Shown here: positions 52,601-63,351 of the stretch, one piece after another
Position numbering within the stretch: position 1 is the first letter of the stretch
Layout of the letters: each line of letters opens with the position of its first letter
NCBI GenBank assembly: GCA_959347315.1
Contig: OY365806.1
Coordinates: 32,790,054 to 32,854,053, forward strand
DNA: 64,000 bases
Direction of reading: 5' to 3'
From: Bimastos eiseni
Taxonomy: Eukaryota; Annelida; Clitellata; Crassiclitellata; Lumbricidae
Program-made: the position numbers and the translations under genes
The notes under the pieces: model-generated
The model's database searches: none
What the model was told of the DNA's origin: nothing
What the model saw: only the letters and a program-made list of their open reading frames with translations

Positions 52601-55600
52601 TGCGTTTTCAGACAGTATTAAAGAATATATTTACTTACTTACTTAATTAAGCTATTATTCTATGTGTGTGTCCCAAAGACTGCAAGTGGTGTCTTTTTCC
52701 AAGTGTCTTTGTATTGATCAATTAACACTGGTTCTTGAAGGACTGTGTAAATGGCTGATACCTTTACTAACACGGATGAATTGCTTCCAACTGTAAAGAA
52801 TTCTGAATCCTTCAGAGTAACCAAGACCTGTAAATATCAGAACACGTAATGTGTAATGTAAACTGTGCAATGCAATCCAGTGGTTAAATTATTGATATAC
52901 TGGAATGCAATTAGGTGAATGAGGCCAATGGTTTAGCTTTATGAAGATGCAATTCCAATGGAAAGTTTCCCTACTATTTGAGCTTCACCCACCTGCAGAT
53001 AGATCTGCTGCTCTATACAAACAATCACCTCAAACCAGTAGCAACACCAAGAGGCACTACCAGGCACTATATAAATGCCAAATCAAATCTAATGACTTGT
53101 TTACCTGCATAACCAAACTGCCCACTACATCAGTCAAAGGTCACTTGAAAAATCGCAGTGAAAATCGCAATGAAAACAAATTACCCATAAGATAAGCCAG
53201 GTTAAAATCTGATATATCAGAAGAAAAAAACAGAAGTCATGCTACGAGGGCATGCAAAATTTAAACAGATGAATATTATAAATTTTGACCAGAATAACAT
53301 GAAAGAATTCAAACTGATCAAAGCTGATTCTTGCAGAAATGAGTCAGGCCTGCATAAATGGTATTGCCAAAGTCCACCCTGGAGCAAATGAGTTGTATTG
53401 TGAGTGGCATACAGTGGTAATCTGTGGCAGATGATAAAACACATTCCACATACATATTTCACATGCCCTGAGGAGTACAATTGGAAGATTTGAACACTTC
53501 CTTTGTTACGGTGAAATAAATTAGATTTTTTATTTAGATACACTTGTGAGACTGAGAATTGGAACTTAACACTCGCCAGTTAAAGCCAGATAAAGATAGA
53601 AATAGACACAAAGTCTGCAGTTTTCAAGCCAAAGTCATGGAAAACTATGAAGACTAGAGTTCAAAATATGAAAATAAAAGAAGGCAGAAAAGAAGCTTAA
53701 ATTATCGTCCTGGCAGAATTGATTTTAAAGCCACACACGAGTATAGCATATAAATGCACCCACTACGTTTCTGAAGATAACGCTGGTGAAAAGCTTAACC
53801 TCCACTAGTAACACTACATTCACATGCACATACACAAGCACAAAGACAATTTTTCTGTTGAATTAAAGTACAAACTGACATCAAGTTGAATGGACATGTA
53901 GTTGAAGACGGTCACTTGGAGAGCAAACTCTTCTCCACGAATGACAGAATACGGAAGAGTTGTAGACAGGAAAAACTGCTTGAAGACCGTCAGCTATAAC
54001 ATCAATCATGCATATCTACAATCTTATGACCTCCAGATAATGACCTTCAAAAATCTATCTGTCCCTGTCTGTCATTCTGTCTCTGACTCTGTATGTATAT
54101 CCCATCGCTCTGCCTTTGTCTCTCCAGCTCTTCTTGTGAGTTGGTCATGGAAAGCAATCCACTACATAGGTCAGATGAGAATTTTAAAATGGTCAAATAG
54201 ATGATTGAGTTTAGCACTGATCTCAAAGTCTCTCAAGTTCCATAGCAGAACATAATCAGAGACATTTGTTTCCTGTCCTTTAACTGGCAACTCATCAAGA
54301 TCCTTCACAGTCTGGTCATGAAACAAGAGCATCGAAGGACAACTGTTAACTTCCCAGATAGCGCCTGTATTTGATTCTGCTGCTTGATGACCAAGAAAGG
54401 CAAATTGTCAGGCATTGTAACACAAAGTCCTAAGACAGGCTCCATCCACAATTGTTGGACCACAAAGCAAAAGCAAATAGACCATCATTTCATCTGATCT
54501 GGACGAGTCTGACCTTACTCGGGCACTACTCGACGCGACACCAAGACCAGCGACATCGCTAATGGCGAAAGCACTTGCGACCCATGATGTAATCGTATCA
54601 GGAACATTCGTCTGCAGGATGACCTTACCATCGGTACTGCAAGCAAACAAGATGACAGCATTCACCATTTGCTCATGTGTTTATATACTGCAAACACCGA
54701 TTGATTAAGCATAAGGAAGGGAACTTATCACTATTAGAAACTTTTCAGGCTCAAGGCTCCTATGAAGTAAAAACCACATCGGAATGTCAAGCAACGACGA
54801 AAGGCAAAGTGTCATGCTTGGTTTCAATGTAAAGTCTCACAAAAAAGCATAACAGTAAGTACAAAATGCTCTGTTACAAGGCAAGTATAAGGGTGATGCT
54901 CTTGGCTAAAATCACAGGTAATAAATACAAAAGAACTCCTTAAGATCATAGTCAGCAAAGGTAAAAGCAACATGACTCAACACAATGTAGAATTCCTCAG
55001 AAGCATGGACAATAAAAAGTGAATGGTAGCAGACCTTTATTGACCATGCTTCCTCAAAGTTCTATACATGTGGAGATGTTTTATCTTAACCATTGCCTAA
55101 AACAAATATAATGGTAAAAATGCTAACAATAATAATAACATTTATAATAGTAAAAATAATATTAAATTAATAATAGAAATCAAACTAGTTACTAATCATA
55201 GACATACAATCTTAATAACAAAACTGTTAACAGAACTACAAAAACTGGTGATTGTTCCTTCAAGAGGCACTAAATAAATGTACAGTTACAATGAAATTGC
55301 CATGCTTATTACACACTTAGAGAAAAATCCAGTCTTGCAATTAGTTGAGCAAGTTTAGAAATCATTTGAGTGTTCAAACAATAACCTTCTTTTGGAGTTG
55401 AATAATTTTGAACTTGGTGGGTGCGTTGCTTCAACCCCGAAATTTGCCCCGATCGCAAATGCTCCGAGCATCATGTGTGAACAACTTAAGAATGCTTTCA
55501 TACATAATGTGAGTGTCATCCAAATATTTAAATTGAATGACTTGTGCAGATGATGACATAGGTGCATCTAAGGTCCTGGGCAAGGAACCCACACGTTACA

Positions 55601-58600
55601 AGATCGACATTTAATTCGCAGTTCATTACGGCACTAAATGTAACCATTAGAATCCAGAGATAAGTGTGAACGAACAACATGATCAGGACAGGCTCGAAAT
55701 CATAATCATTGGATTATAAAATGACAAAGTGACCTACTGAATAAACCACCACATGACACAATTTGCATCACAAGAACAAGTAAAGAGTGAATGCCAAAAG
55801 TAATTAATTTAGAATCTCAAAGAGCTGTCTTCACATCTCAGATTGGATTGAGCAAATGAAACAGCATAATTTATGTCGTTGATTAAAAGGTACAATCGAG
55901 AGAGAGTGACCAATCGATTCATCAAATGCGCTACCAAATTGGATACCACAGGCGGAATATTAGTTAACTGAATGCAACTGGAATTTTCTCAAGAAACTGG
56001 GTAAGAATCAGCACAGCTGCCTCATTAAAAGTGACCCATACCCTGCCACAAGATCACTCCAAAGCCAAGTCTCTGGAAAGCTGACCCTCGGTCAAGATTC
56101 AGTGAATTCGACCGATGATTCAGATGACATCATGGCACTATCGGAACTCTCAAAATTATCAACATTAGCTGCAAGGGCGTGAAGGCCCATTAGAGGATAA
56201 ACCATATCAGCTTCCATATAGTCATAACTGTCTTCATCATCTGGGACATTAATAACAACAACAAGTAGAACTGCTTTTCCGAAACAATTTAAGAACCGCT
56301 CAAAGATGTTCGAATACGGTTTTGCATGTATGTACGATACATATACGACGTGCACGATAACATGTATGTATGTATGACCATATGTAAGTTAGTCACCTTA
56401 TGCTCATTTAGTGAATTAAGTGAACCTCTAAAAGACAGGTAGCCAAAAATTCCTATTTTCTCACAATCCTGGCGATGTCTAGTCTACTAAACCCCTTCAA
56501 AATTTGTCTGCATATGTCCCAGAATGCACATCTCACAACATCACAAACAATCTGAACAGCGAGACTGGAATTTTCTCTTAAAACTTGCATTATCCACTAC
56601 CAAGGTCCAGCTCCTACCCAGTAACCAAATCTGTCCAAAGCCACGTCTCTGGAAAATTGATCCTCGGCGGCGTTGATTCAACCGACGATTCAGCTGACAT
56701 GACGACAGTGTCAGAATCATCAGCAGAAACTGAATCAGGAAACCTGTTTCCGGCACTCAACTGAATATCCCCACCTGCCTTCATGCGCATTCTAGGTCCA
56801 AGCACCATCTGTCTTGCTATGAGCAAATTTCATAGAACAATTTCTAAACAGATTCACAGTACGTAAAGGCAACAGCCGCAACACAGAAGCTTCTCCAAAG
56901 TGTGGTCTGCAATGATAAAGGGGACATGATAAAGAGATAGGTGAAATTATAAGTTATAAAGGTAAAGCTGACCTGATAAAGATAAAGGCAACATGGTAAA
57001 GGTAAAAAAGACATGATAAAGGCAAAGGGACAGTGACAAAGAAACAGATAAAGGTGACATGCTTCTTCACACATCTCTATAGAAACTGCTCAGAAGTGTA
57101 AATGGCCACAGGTCAAATCTGATAATATGTGTTACTGATAAGACAGTAAAAGGGTCGCTTATACTGTATGTTTGTATATATGAAGGCATATGCACATGTG
57201 TACATGTATCAAGGCACATAGACATCAGCCATGCAATTCCCAATGATCTGCTTTAGACTATGGTTGCTTGTCATCTCAAACCTTGTTCACTTGCATTTTG
57301 TGAACCACACACACTCCAACTCATAGACGCTGTTCTACCGGTAAAATACAACAAAGTCTTCTGTCTGGCATATACTTAGCGAGTAATCTATAGCAATAGT
57401 GTCAGTTAAGTCTCTATGCACAGAATTCACTAATATTGATGCTGTTGTTCACCAGTTTGACCAGAGGCATGATGATCATAAGCTTGCCATTCATTGAGTA
57501 CATTACATGACTTTTGTTGTGCTCATACTTGAGAGAGCTGAGGTGAATAAATTGCATAGCTACAACATCTTGTCAATTTTTTGACTCACAGTGAAAACAG
57601 TATTTCCAGTTTTTGACAAAACCATGAATTTCAGTTCCAGTCACCTGTCTCCTCCCCATATTGAGAAACCCTAAAGTAGCCACTGAACTGACCCTATACA
57701 GATAACACAGGTGTTAAGCAGTAGATTAGATAAGAAATAAAACCTGGATCGAGAATAACTCACATCCTTCCAATCCATTGTTGAATACGCTGCTGTGAAT
57801 ATAAGCATCCGTGAAGACAAAAAGACCACATTTCTAAAAGTTCAACATGATCCAATAATGGCAGACCACACATTACATAATTTCCACAATGAAAAACAAT
57901 ATCTACTAAGTCTCCCTGTAAATCTGAAATTCACCACAGTCCAATAATTAATAATATAATAGAAGAGAAATTTCGCTCGGTTGATCTGTCTATAATAATG
58001 TGCTGTAATTCTCACTTCATCGTTTGTCAGACGTCAGAGAGGAAGAAAGAAAAAACTGTAATAAATCAATTCAAGCGAAGTGACTCGTATTCGCCAGCAA
58101 TGCCAGACGCGAGAGCCATCAAGCGGTGCATTTCTCCTCAGGTAAGCGGGACACTCATGCTACTGGTGTCTTTTGGTCGCCTGCTATGCAGGACTCAAGC
58201 TTACATGGTGCATGACCTGATAGACAGACATAATTATTATATCTTCTATTATGTCATTTGTAATAATAGACGAGCATATGCAGGAAAAATGGACAAATCC
58301 AGTTTCAGTCACTAGACATTCTTCTTTCTGTGTAATTAAATATTACTCAGGCAAAATAAGTAATAAAATGATAATCACAAATAAAAGTAATAACAATAAT
58401 AAAAACAATGATATAATGATAATGATAAAAGTACAAATAGTAATAATAATAATAATAAAAATAACAACAACAACAATAATAATAGTGATAATAATAATAA
58501 CAATAAAAATAACAGTGATAACAACAAGATGATAAAATCATAGCTGACGTCAATGATCATCTGTGAATGAGATCCATCTATGAACTGAGGCCACCACATC

Positions 58601-61600
58601 CACCTCCTGTGAGCCAATTCATTCTCAACATCTCCTGAAGAAATGCTGAACTTCTTCAGTCCCTGCAAAACCTAAAGTAAAATTCATATAAATATTAGAT
58701 TTATATGAGCACATTTTGCACTGACTTGGGTCGGGAGCGCCTCTGAATTATTGAGTGACACTTTAATAAATGCTCGATTACATTATATAAAATTTGGTAG
58801 TTAGGTGGCAAAAAAGTTGATTGTCAAGTTCTTCTATCTCTATTATTTTAGGCAAACTAGTAATAATTATCTTAGGTAAACAACACGTACATCTACATTC
58901 TACAACAACACTCTGCTGTTAAACTACTGACTCCTCACATCCCTCCTCAAATCTTCTGATCGTATGTGTTCAGCACATCTGAGTAACAGATATTCATGCA
59001 TTTAAACCAAGTTTCAATCCTATATTCCTATAAAGGAAACGTCTACGTGACAGATCTAAATATTTGCTTAACTTAGACACACTCTGATATAAAATAACAA
59101 GCTATGTATATATATACTTATTCCTAAAACTATAATCATGATGACTGTTTTAACTGGCACTTACAATGTCCTGAGTAATGTCATTGCCTCCTTTGAGCAG
59201 AAGAACGCTCTGATCAACGGCCAAAAGTCCAACATATGACCCTCGATAGGCATTGACGGTCAGACTCACATTCTGTGATGGTGTTGTTGACTCCCGATCA
59301 AACGACAATGACACCTAGTTTAGTTCATAGAACCAAATGCTGATAATTCCAATGAAAGTCTGACTATGGTCATCATTAGCACCAGCAGCATCTTCAATAT
59401 CTTTACCATATCATCATCATTATTAACATCAACTTCATCAGCATTCTTACTTCGTATGCACTGATCTAATTAGGTGAGACACTAACCTAATTAGAAAAGA
59501 GATCAGCCTGGCAAGAATCACTTGCTAGAATAAATTAATTGACTTTGCAAGCAAATGACCCATTAAGCTCCTTCTTAGAATCATGTCAACTTAACAGATC
59601 TTGGCTGCATATGATCGAATTTGCACATGTCGTGACCTTGCTAAGAGATGAACCAATCATATTAACTGATTAAACTAGGTACTTAGATGCACTGACCTCG
59701 TTAGCAAATATTTCGCTGACCGACAGCTCTGTACTGTCTGTGATAATTTCTCCATAGTCGGTTATGAACCAGACGAAAACACGAGCAGTTGGAGCCAACT
59801 TCATTGCCAGGTCTTTGCTGATCCAGAAAGAAAAGGAATGCTCCATAGATGGAGCACCAACCACATTTTCACTTAACAAAATGTTTTCCTTGCTCAGTAC
59901 CTAAGTCATAAAAATGTATAGATAAGAGAAAGATAGAAATAAAAATATCTTACAACAAAAACACCAGTGTTGTATGCAAGACCTTAAACTTCAAGACCAA
60001 GACGAGACCGAGACAGTGAGGTACTGAGACCAAGACAGTGAGGTACCGAGACCGATACACTAGGTTCAAGACAGTTCGAGACAGTAAAAGACAAGTGATC
60101 CAATATAGAAGGCTGTAAAATACTAATGTGTCAGTTTTTGGGAATAAGGTTCATTTGTAATTTCAATTTGAAACTTAATTATAATGTATATTGTATCAAT
60201 TCCAAAGAACAGTTATTATATTGCCGAGTTTTATCTTTTTCGATATTTCTTCTTCGGCCTATCTTCAGAATAGTATAAAGAAAGCACGTCTGAAATCTTC
60301 TAGACGATTTTAAACAACCAAATATGATACCAAATACCAAACGAAATTATAAATTTGCGCATATCCTTACTCGCCCTGAGAAACTCGAAGTTGTTTCGAT
60401 CGTTTTGGTTTTGGTGGTTTTACATCAATGACAAACTAATAGCCAATAGCTATTGTTTGTAAATAGGACTAACTTCAAATTGCGTAAACGCAAACTTCAC
60501 AATTTCAGGTTCTCTCTGACATTTACCCACTTTAAGACAATTGAATTGATTTCAGTATCATGTGACTTGCGCTTAACCAGAATTACCATTTCTCGTAAAT
60601 TCCGGTTTCAGTTTCTAGTGCAAAATTTTAAGACAGTTAACACGAAACTTATCGAGACTGCTTGTTCGAGACATAACAAGACCCTCGCTTCAAGACAGTT
60701 TCTAAAAATTCGAGACACTACCTTGAGACCGAGACTGAGACAGCAGGCTTCCGAGACCAAGACACTAAAAACTGTCTCGAGACGTCTCGAGACCGAGACA
60801 CTGTCTCAAGACCATACAACTCTGAAAAAATTTAAATTGCACAGTAAGCTAGAATCCAGTTCAATGTCAGGACAAAGAAAAAGGTCAAAGTTAAAATAAT
60901 TCTGAAGCAAAGTAGAAAATCAGTACATAAATTAAGTACATAAGTAAACTTTAAAGTTTAAGTAAGTAGATCAAATTTCACAAAAATTATAAGGACTAAA
61001 ATATATCTCCTCACCAAATTCAAACCTGAACTAAAAAGACAGCTACGACGCAGAAACCCAGTCAAGCTCTGCCACAATTGGGTAAATGTATGTGATGCAA
61101 TTCCTCAGTTCGAACCCAACGACCCTAAATCCTCCTGTGTTGAGCCATCCTCTTGCTGTTTCATTTGATTTTGTAGACTACACACTTTAAACATGCATAT
61201 TACATACAACATACCTCATACTGAAACGATGTGATCGCCTCAGTTGTCTTGACAGTAAATTTTGCTTCACTCGGCGCCTACAGAAAAACACAATATTTCT
61301 AAAGATACAAAAACCTTAACACTGATCAAATAAAATCCAGCTATCTATAATTATGCATCTGGAGATTTATATAGCATGCTCTAAATGTAAAGGTAAAGAG
61401 GTTGATGCAACACACTTGTCTACTTTATGGTTGGGATACATACTGCTCTAGAAACTTCTCAGCAAGGGATCCCAAAGTCAAAGACAGACACGTTGTTGTT
61501 AATACTCATGAACATAATGTCAAATACAATGCTGTGCTCAGAAACTTTTCAAACAGTTTCACTGATTGCAATATAGTTGCCAACATAACCATATAGCCAT

Positions 61601-63351
61601 ATTGCATTGACAAAATTCCATTGAACATCTAAAGCAGCTACATACAACCTGCAGTGTATTTAGAGCGCTGCTGATTTGAGCGGCGCTATATAAATTACAG
61701 TGCATTTACATTACATTCAACTCTATGCAATGTCTTATGATAGTGACTCCAGCTGGATCACTTGTGCTATGTAGGCATTTATTGTGTTACACATTTGACC
61801 ATGAAAACGCAGCAAATTTTGTGTCTTTTGGCCGCGAATTTTTCAATTTTCGACCATGACAAATTTCCACACAGCTGATGTGGAGTAGATTCCTAATAAT
61901 TTATTAAATGTTTGAAGTTGTTGACACTCTCTTACCCCACACAACCCATGAGGAATCACCTTAGACAACCTTCAAAATTTGTTACCTTGATAACACCATG
62001 TGAACCATCGTATGCGACCTGTATGCCCTGTTTATCCCGTGACTTGAAGGGCTGAAGACTCTTGCTGTCAGTGATCGTACTGCTTGTGGTAATCTCATAG
62101 AATGAAGCCTAGATCAAACAGAATATCAATAATCAGTTATGAATTATTCATAATTGAATTTGATTAACATATTTAAACTTACAAAAAGTCAACAAATAAA
62201 ACTACATAAGACAAAATGAAATTAAAACCATAACCTTGGCTTTAAAAGGTAGACACGAATGTCTCGCATAAGAGACAATTTGAGATTTCACCATTATTAT
62301 ATATAATTTGTGACTAATTTAGTAGTTATTATTTTTATTATAACCATAGAAATATTATATCTAGCATCGTTAATTAAAAAAGCTTATACAAAACCAAGAG
62401 TTATTCAATTCCTACAAGTTTTCATATATAAGTGCTAATTCTCTTCTAGCTTCTTATTACCTTTCAAAGTGCACTCATTTTACTTTTCCTACATTAATCA
62501 TAACTAACCACACGTAACATTCAAGAAGAGCATATCCAGATATACCATGCCTCATTTGGGCAGGGTATATGAGCCAAATTTAGGAGCAAATTACCATTCC
62601 CAAAATGCTTAGTTTACCTTCCTACCTTATCAAAAGGCAGTTACCCTGATATAGCATAACCATCACAATATCTTTGATCAATCGTTTTACCTCTCCCACT
62701 TTGCTTTATGTAACACCAACTTTACATTACCTGTTTGCAAATCATTTCCTCTATTTTTTTACCATATCTATGCGTGCAAGCATCTGAACATTTAATGCGT
62801 CTAGAGAACCTCAAAAAGGTACACATATAAATGTGGCCATCTTAACAGGCCTAACAAGGAGCACCTTAAAGTATGCTGATAGCATTTCTTAAACATTTCC
62901 TGACTGCATAACTTCCAATCTTAGTTGGATATTGTCCAACTAACCTTACATAAACTACCTTTCACAAGGAAGCCACGAAATGTCCAAATTCCCATATAGT
63001 TTAAATACATCATTGTAATATTACCTTCAGATTACCTCTGACAAATCAATTATGTTATCTTCACTATCTTACCATTAATTAACTGTGTGTAGCTTCATAT
63101 TACCACTGAAGACTTACTCTGAGTGAAACACTGGAGGCATTGCCGTCAATCTGTAGTGCAAACCTCATGTAGCCAGACGCTACTATTGCAACTTGGATCA
63201 TCTTTTCCGTATTGGAATTATGCTGAGTGTGGAACATTGAATAAGGCTGAGTGTTGAATGTGGCATGTATTTGTATTGATCGGTAGCTGCCGTCTGGTTC
63301 TTTGATATTTTCCGGGTCAGGAGGAGAACCATCTGCCTGAGCCAGATGAAT
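37570..63351 (-). CDS. CD109-like GPI-anchored thioester protein (A2M family), 26 exons in view, 5' end missing
   Basis: Coding exons (5' to 3'): 63351-63118, 62108-61986, 61277-61215, 59900-59697, 59314-59165, 58662-58549, 57833-57764, 56774-56618 (or 56240-56042), 54636-54519, 53993-53880, 52827-52762, 51822-51694, 51184-51037, 49414-49238, 49075-48994, 46858-46696, 45285-45211, 44914-44734, 43364-43138, 41865-41707, 40609-40547, 40067-39961, 39728-39572, 38916-38814, 38354-38274, 37688-37570. Phases agree at every joint, giving 1127 aa; CD109 is about 1445, so roughly 300 N-terminal residues lie off the edge. Landmarks: [21 protein letters not shown] after the bait, [40 protein letters not shown] thioester, GRVIHTDMQ (the His-type reactivity site), [26 protein letters not shown], and a Cys-rich tail with a hydrophobic end. 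Related proteins trap proteases, opsonise microbes or bind TGF-beta. The exact role here is not known. Confidence 0.93.
39826..39900. repeat. Retroelement tail fragment with GGCGCC motifs in a CD109 intron
   Basis: TATATGGCGCCATAACATGG and AAGGGCGCCTATTG between ATAATAATAAT runs. Looks like the inverted 3' tail of a CR1/L2-type copy, but too short to classify. Confidence 0.35.
40859..41288. mobile_element. hAT-type MITE, copy 2
   Basis: Starts CAGCAATTCTCAACCTGTGG and ends GGTTGAGAACCACTG, with the same internal GGGTCACGACC..., TTTGCCAGTGG and GGTCACCACAACTTTGGAAA blocks as the copy at 1628-2073. The flanks TCTTAAAA and CATTAAAA share 6 of 8 bases, an eroded duplication. Confidence 0.75.
41990..42699 (+). 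mobile_element. Pogo-like non-autonomous element, copy 2
   Basis: Same family as 24841-25533, flanked by TA on both sides (41988-41989, 42700-42701). The ends are CCGTATATACTCACG and CATATACGG. The same helix-turn-helix relic (FEERRAS... then [14 protein letters not shown]) lies at 42333-42420. By eye the two copies agree at well over 85% of positions. It sits in a CD109-like intron between the exons at 43138 and 41865. Confidence 0.8.
43138..43364 (-). other. CD109-like exon in the thioester domain carrying GGFSSTQ
   Basis: The exon encodes [19 protein letters not shown] then [20 protein letters not shown], the end of the alpha-alpha toroid thioester domain. Its start also holds a poly-Ala stretch (KPAAAAT) coded by GCT repeats. 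It joins the next exon to read [13 protein letters not shown], the A2M-family signature. Confidence 0.9.
43640..43735. repeat. (ACT/ACA/ATA)n low-complexity tract
   Basis: Degenerate CTACTACAACTA units passing into ACTACTACTA and then (ATA)n. Simple-sequence DNA in an intron. Confidence 0.8.
43814..44406 (+). mobile_element. Helitron-like non-autonomous element with doubled 3' terminus
   Basis: It begins TCTATATCTATATAATTACC directly after A and ends CTAG directly before T, the A|T insertion rule for Helitrons. The 3' end has an 8-bp perfect hairpin (ACCCGTGA-TTCT-TCACGGGT, 44377-44396) six bases before CTAG. The same hairpin plus TTAACAGCTAG occurs 78-79 bp earlier (44299-44327). The middle holds diverged repeats of TGATTGGACAGAAGTT and TGACCTAAATATT. 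No Rep/helicase coding is present. Confidence 0.65.
45940..46175 (+). pseudogene. CR1/L2-like non-LTR retrotransposon 3' end
   Basis: Near 46020 a piece reads [19 protein letters not shown], matching the SFKSKLKTHLF ending of CR1/L2-type ORF2. About 100 bp later comes ATGCCTTATAAATCGGCGCC and a (TTA)n tail, the expected 3' terminus. Upstream frames are broken. Confidence 0.65.
46696..46858 (-). other. CD109-like exon carrying the thioester-reactivity histidine
   Basis: The exon ends in [10 protein letters not shown]. In the A2M/C3 family this position (human CD109 has VIHSEL) sets thioester chemistry, and His favours ester bonds with hydroxyl groups. The His codon is at 46708-46710. The site is intact. 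Confidence 0.85.
47213..48097 (+). mobile_element. 885-bp TIR element with a 10-bp target duplication
   Basis: The ends AGGGCATAACCG and (inverted) AGGGAATAACCG match at 11 of 12 positions. The element is flanked by identical 10-bp direct repeats ACTTCCCTCT at 47203-47212 and 48098-48107. Inner blocks (CGAGTACCGAATCTGAGTAT, GCGGCAAATCTGGCCAG, CGAGGCAAATGTCCGAGGCG) are shared with 7292-7853. No transposase frame. Superfamily is unclear: a 9-11-bp duplication would suit Mutator-like elements. It lies in a CD109-like intron. Confidence 0.8.
48409..48832 (-). pseudogene. CR1/L2-like non-LTR retrotransposon, C-terminal ORF2 fragment plus 3' tail
   Basis: The minus-strand frame has [19 protein letters not shown], then [51 protein letters not shown] and [10 protein letters not shown]. 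These are the ordered motifs found after the reverse transcriptase in CR1/L2/RTE-like elements. The 3' end follows on the minus strand as GGGCGCTATATAAATCTCTG then (TGAA)n at 48390-48412. It is the best preserved copy in the window, 5'-truncated, inside a CD109-like intron in the same orientation as that gene. Confidence 0.85.
49082..49160. repeat. (TCAA/TCAG)n tetranucleotide-like repeat
   Basis: AATCAATCAATCAGTCAGTC then, after about 40 bp, CAATCAGTCAGTCAATCAATC. It lies between two CD109-like exons. Confidence 0.75.
49238..49414 (-). other. CD109-like exon with the intact thioester motif
   Basis: Encodes [17 protein letters not shown] followed by CGCGEQNM and [11 protein letters not shown]. 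The GCGEQNM codons lie at 49338-49358; Cys and Gln of this motif form the intrachain thioester in A2M/C3/CD109 proteins. Human CD109 has Tyr where this protein has Cys (MPCGCGEQ), which puts an extra Cys next to the thioester. Confidence 0.93.
51186..51262. repeat. Three tandem copies of an approximately 28-bp unit next to a splice acceptor
   Basis: AATCGATCAGTGATTTCAGTG, AATCGATCAATGATTTCAGTG and ACGATCAGTGATTTTCAG follow each other with an ACAAAA spacer. The block starts within a few bases of the acceptor of the CD109-like exon 51184-51037. Confidence 0.8.
53060..53100 (+). repeat. SINE/CR1 tail fragment (AGGCACTATATAAATGCC)
   Basis: AAGAGGCACTACCAGGCACTATATAAATGCCAAATC resembles the GGCGCTATATAAATG tail family; only the 3' end is recognisable. 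Confidence 0.4.
56042..56240 (-). other. Alternative bait-region exon A of the CD109-like gene, with in-frame TGA
   Basis: The acceptor CCCAG at 56241-56245 (minus) opens a 199-bp exon that starts and ends in the same phases as exon B (1 to 2). The first part ([17 protein letters not shown] and on) is unlike exon B. The last part (SSESSVEF...[17 protein letters not shown]) aligns with exon B's SAESSVES...[17 protein letters not shown]. Between them lies TGA in frame, so a transcript using this exon would stop before the thioester half and the GPI signal. It may be a decayed duplicate, a poison exon or a source of a secreted short form. Which of these applies cannot be told from sequence. Confidence 0.65.
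56618..56774 (-). other. Alternative bait-region exon B of the CD109-like gene, intact
   Basis: This 157-bp exon reads [14 protein letters not shown], an acidic Ser/Asp stretch, then [16 protein letters not shown]. It has phases 1 to 2 and joins cleanly to 57764 upstream (GLEG-C) and 54636 downstream (G-TDGKVILQ). It supplies the protease-sensitive bait segment. The acceptor GCAG at 56775-56778 has a weak pyrimidine tract, so the 5' edge could differ slightly. Confidence 0.75.
58376..58545. repeat. (AAT/AAC)n low-complexity tract next to a splice donor
   Basis: About 170 bp of degenerate AATAAT, AACAAC and ATGATA units. It starts within a few bases downstream (minus strand) of the donor of the CD109-like exon 58662-58549. 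Confidence 0.85.
58720..58795 (+). repeat. SINE/CR1 tail fragment (GGGAGCGCCTCTGAAT...)
   Basis: GAGCGCCTCTGAATTATTGA, then AATAAATGCTCGATTACATT. Shares both halves with 8175-8226 and 12206-12270. Confidence 0.45.
59965..60824. mobile_element. hAT-like non-autonomous element with GAGACCGAGACAG subterminal repeats, copy 2
   Basis: The ends CAGTGTTGTATGC and (inverted) CAGAGTTGTATGG match each other and the ends of copy 1 (11730-12172). Both sub-ends carry strings of GAGACCGAGACAGTGAGGT-like repeats, and the centre is 400 bp of unrelated AT-rich DNA absent from copy 1. Flanks are A-rich on both sides (AAAAACAC; AAAAAATT), possibly an eroded 8-bp duplication. It lies in an intron of the CD109-like gene. 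Confidence 0.65.
61655..61725 (+). repeat. SINE/CR1 tail fragment (GAGCGGCGCTATATAAATTAC)
   Basis: GAGCGCTGCTGATTTGAGCG, then GCGCTATATAAATTACAG and an ACATTACATT tail. It is the clearest example of this repeated ending in the window. Confidence 0.5.

Noticed and set aside
55355..55567. Possible third alternative bait exon between 54.6 and 56.0 kb
   Set aside because: The frame lacks the FPETWLW end and does not have the phase 1 to 2 boundaries shared by exons A and B.
58251..58668. Asn/Ile-rich and Tyr/Leu-rich frames of 68-97 codons
   Set aside because: The parts at 58376-58545 are the (AAT/AAC)n tract. Only 58549-58662 on the minus strand is a real CD109-like exon.
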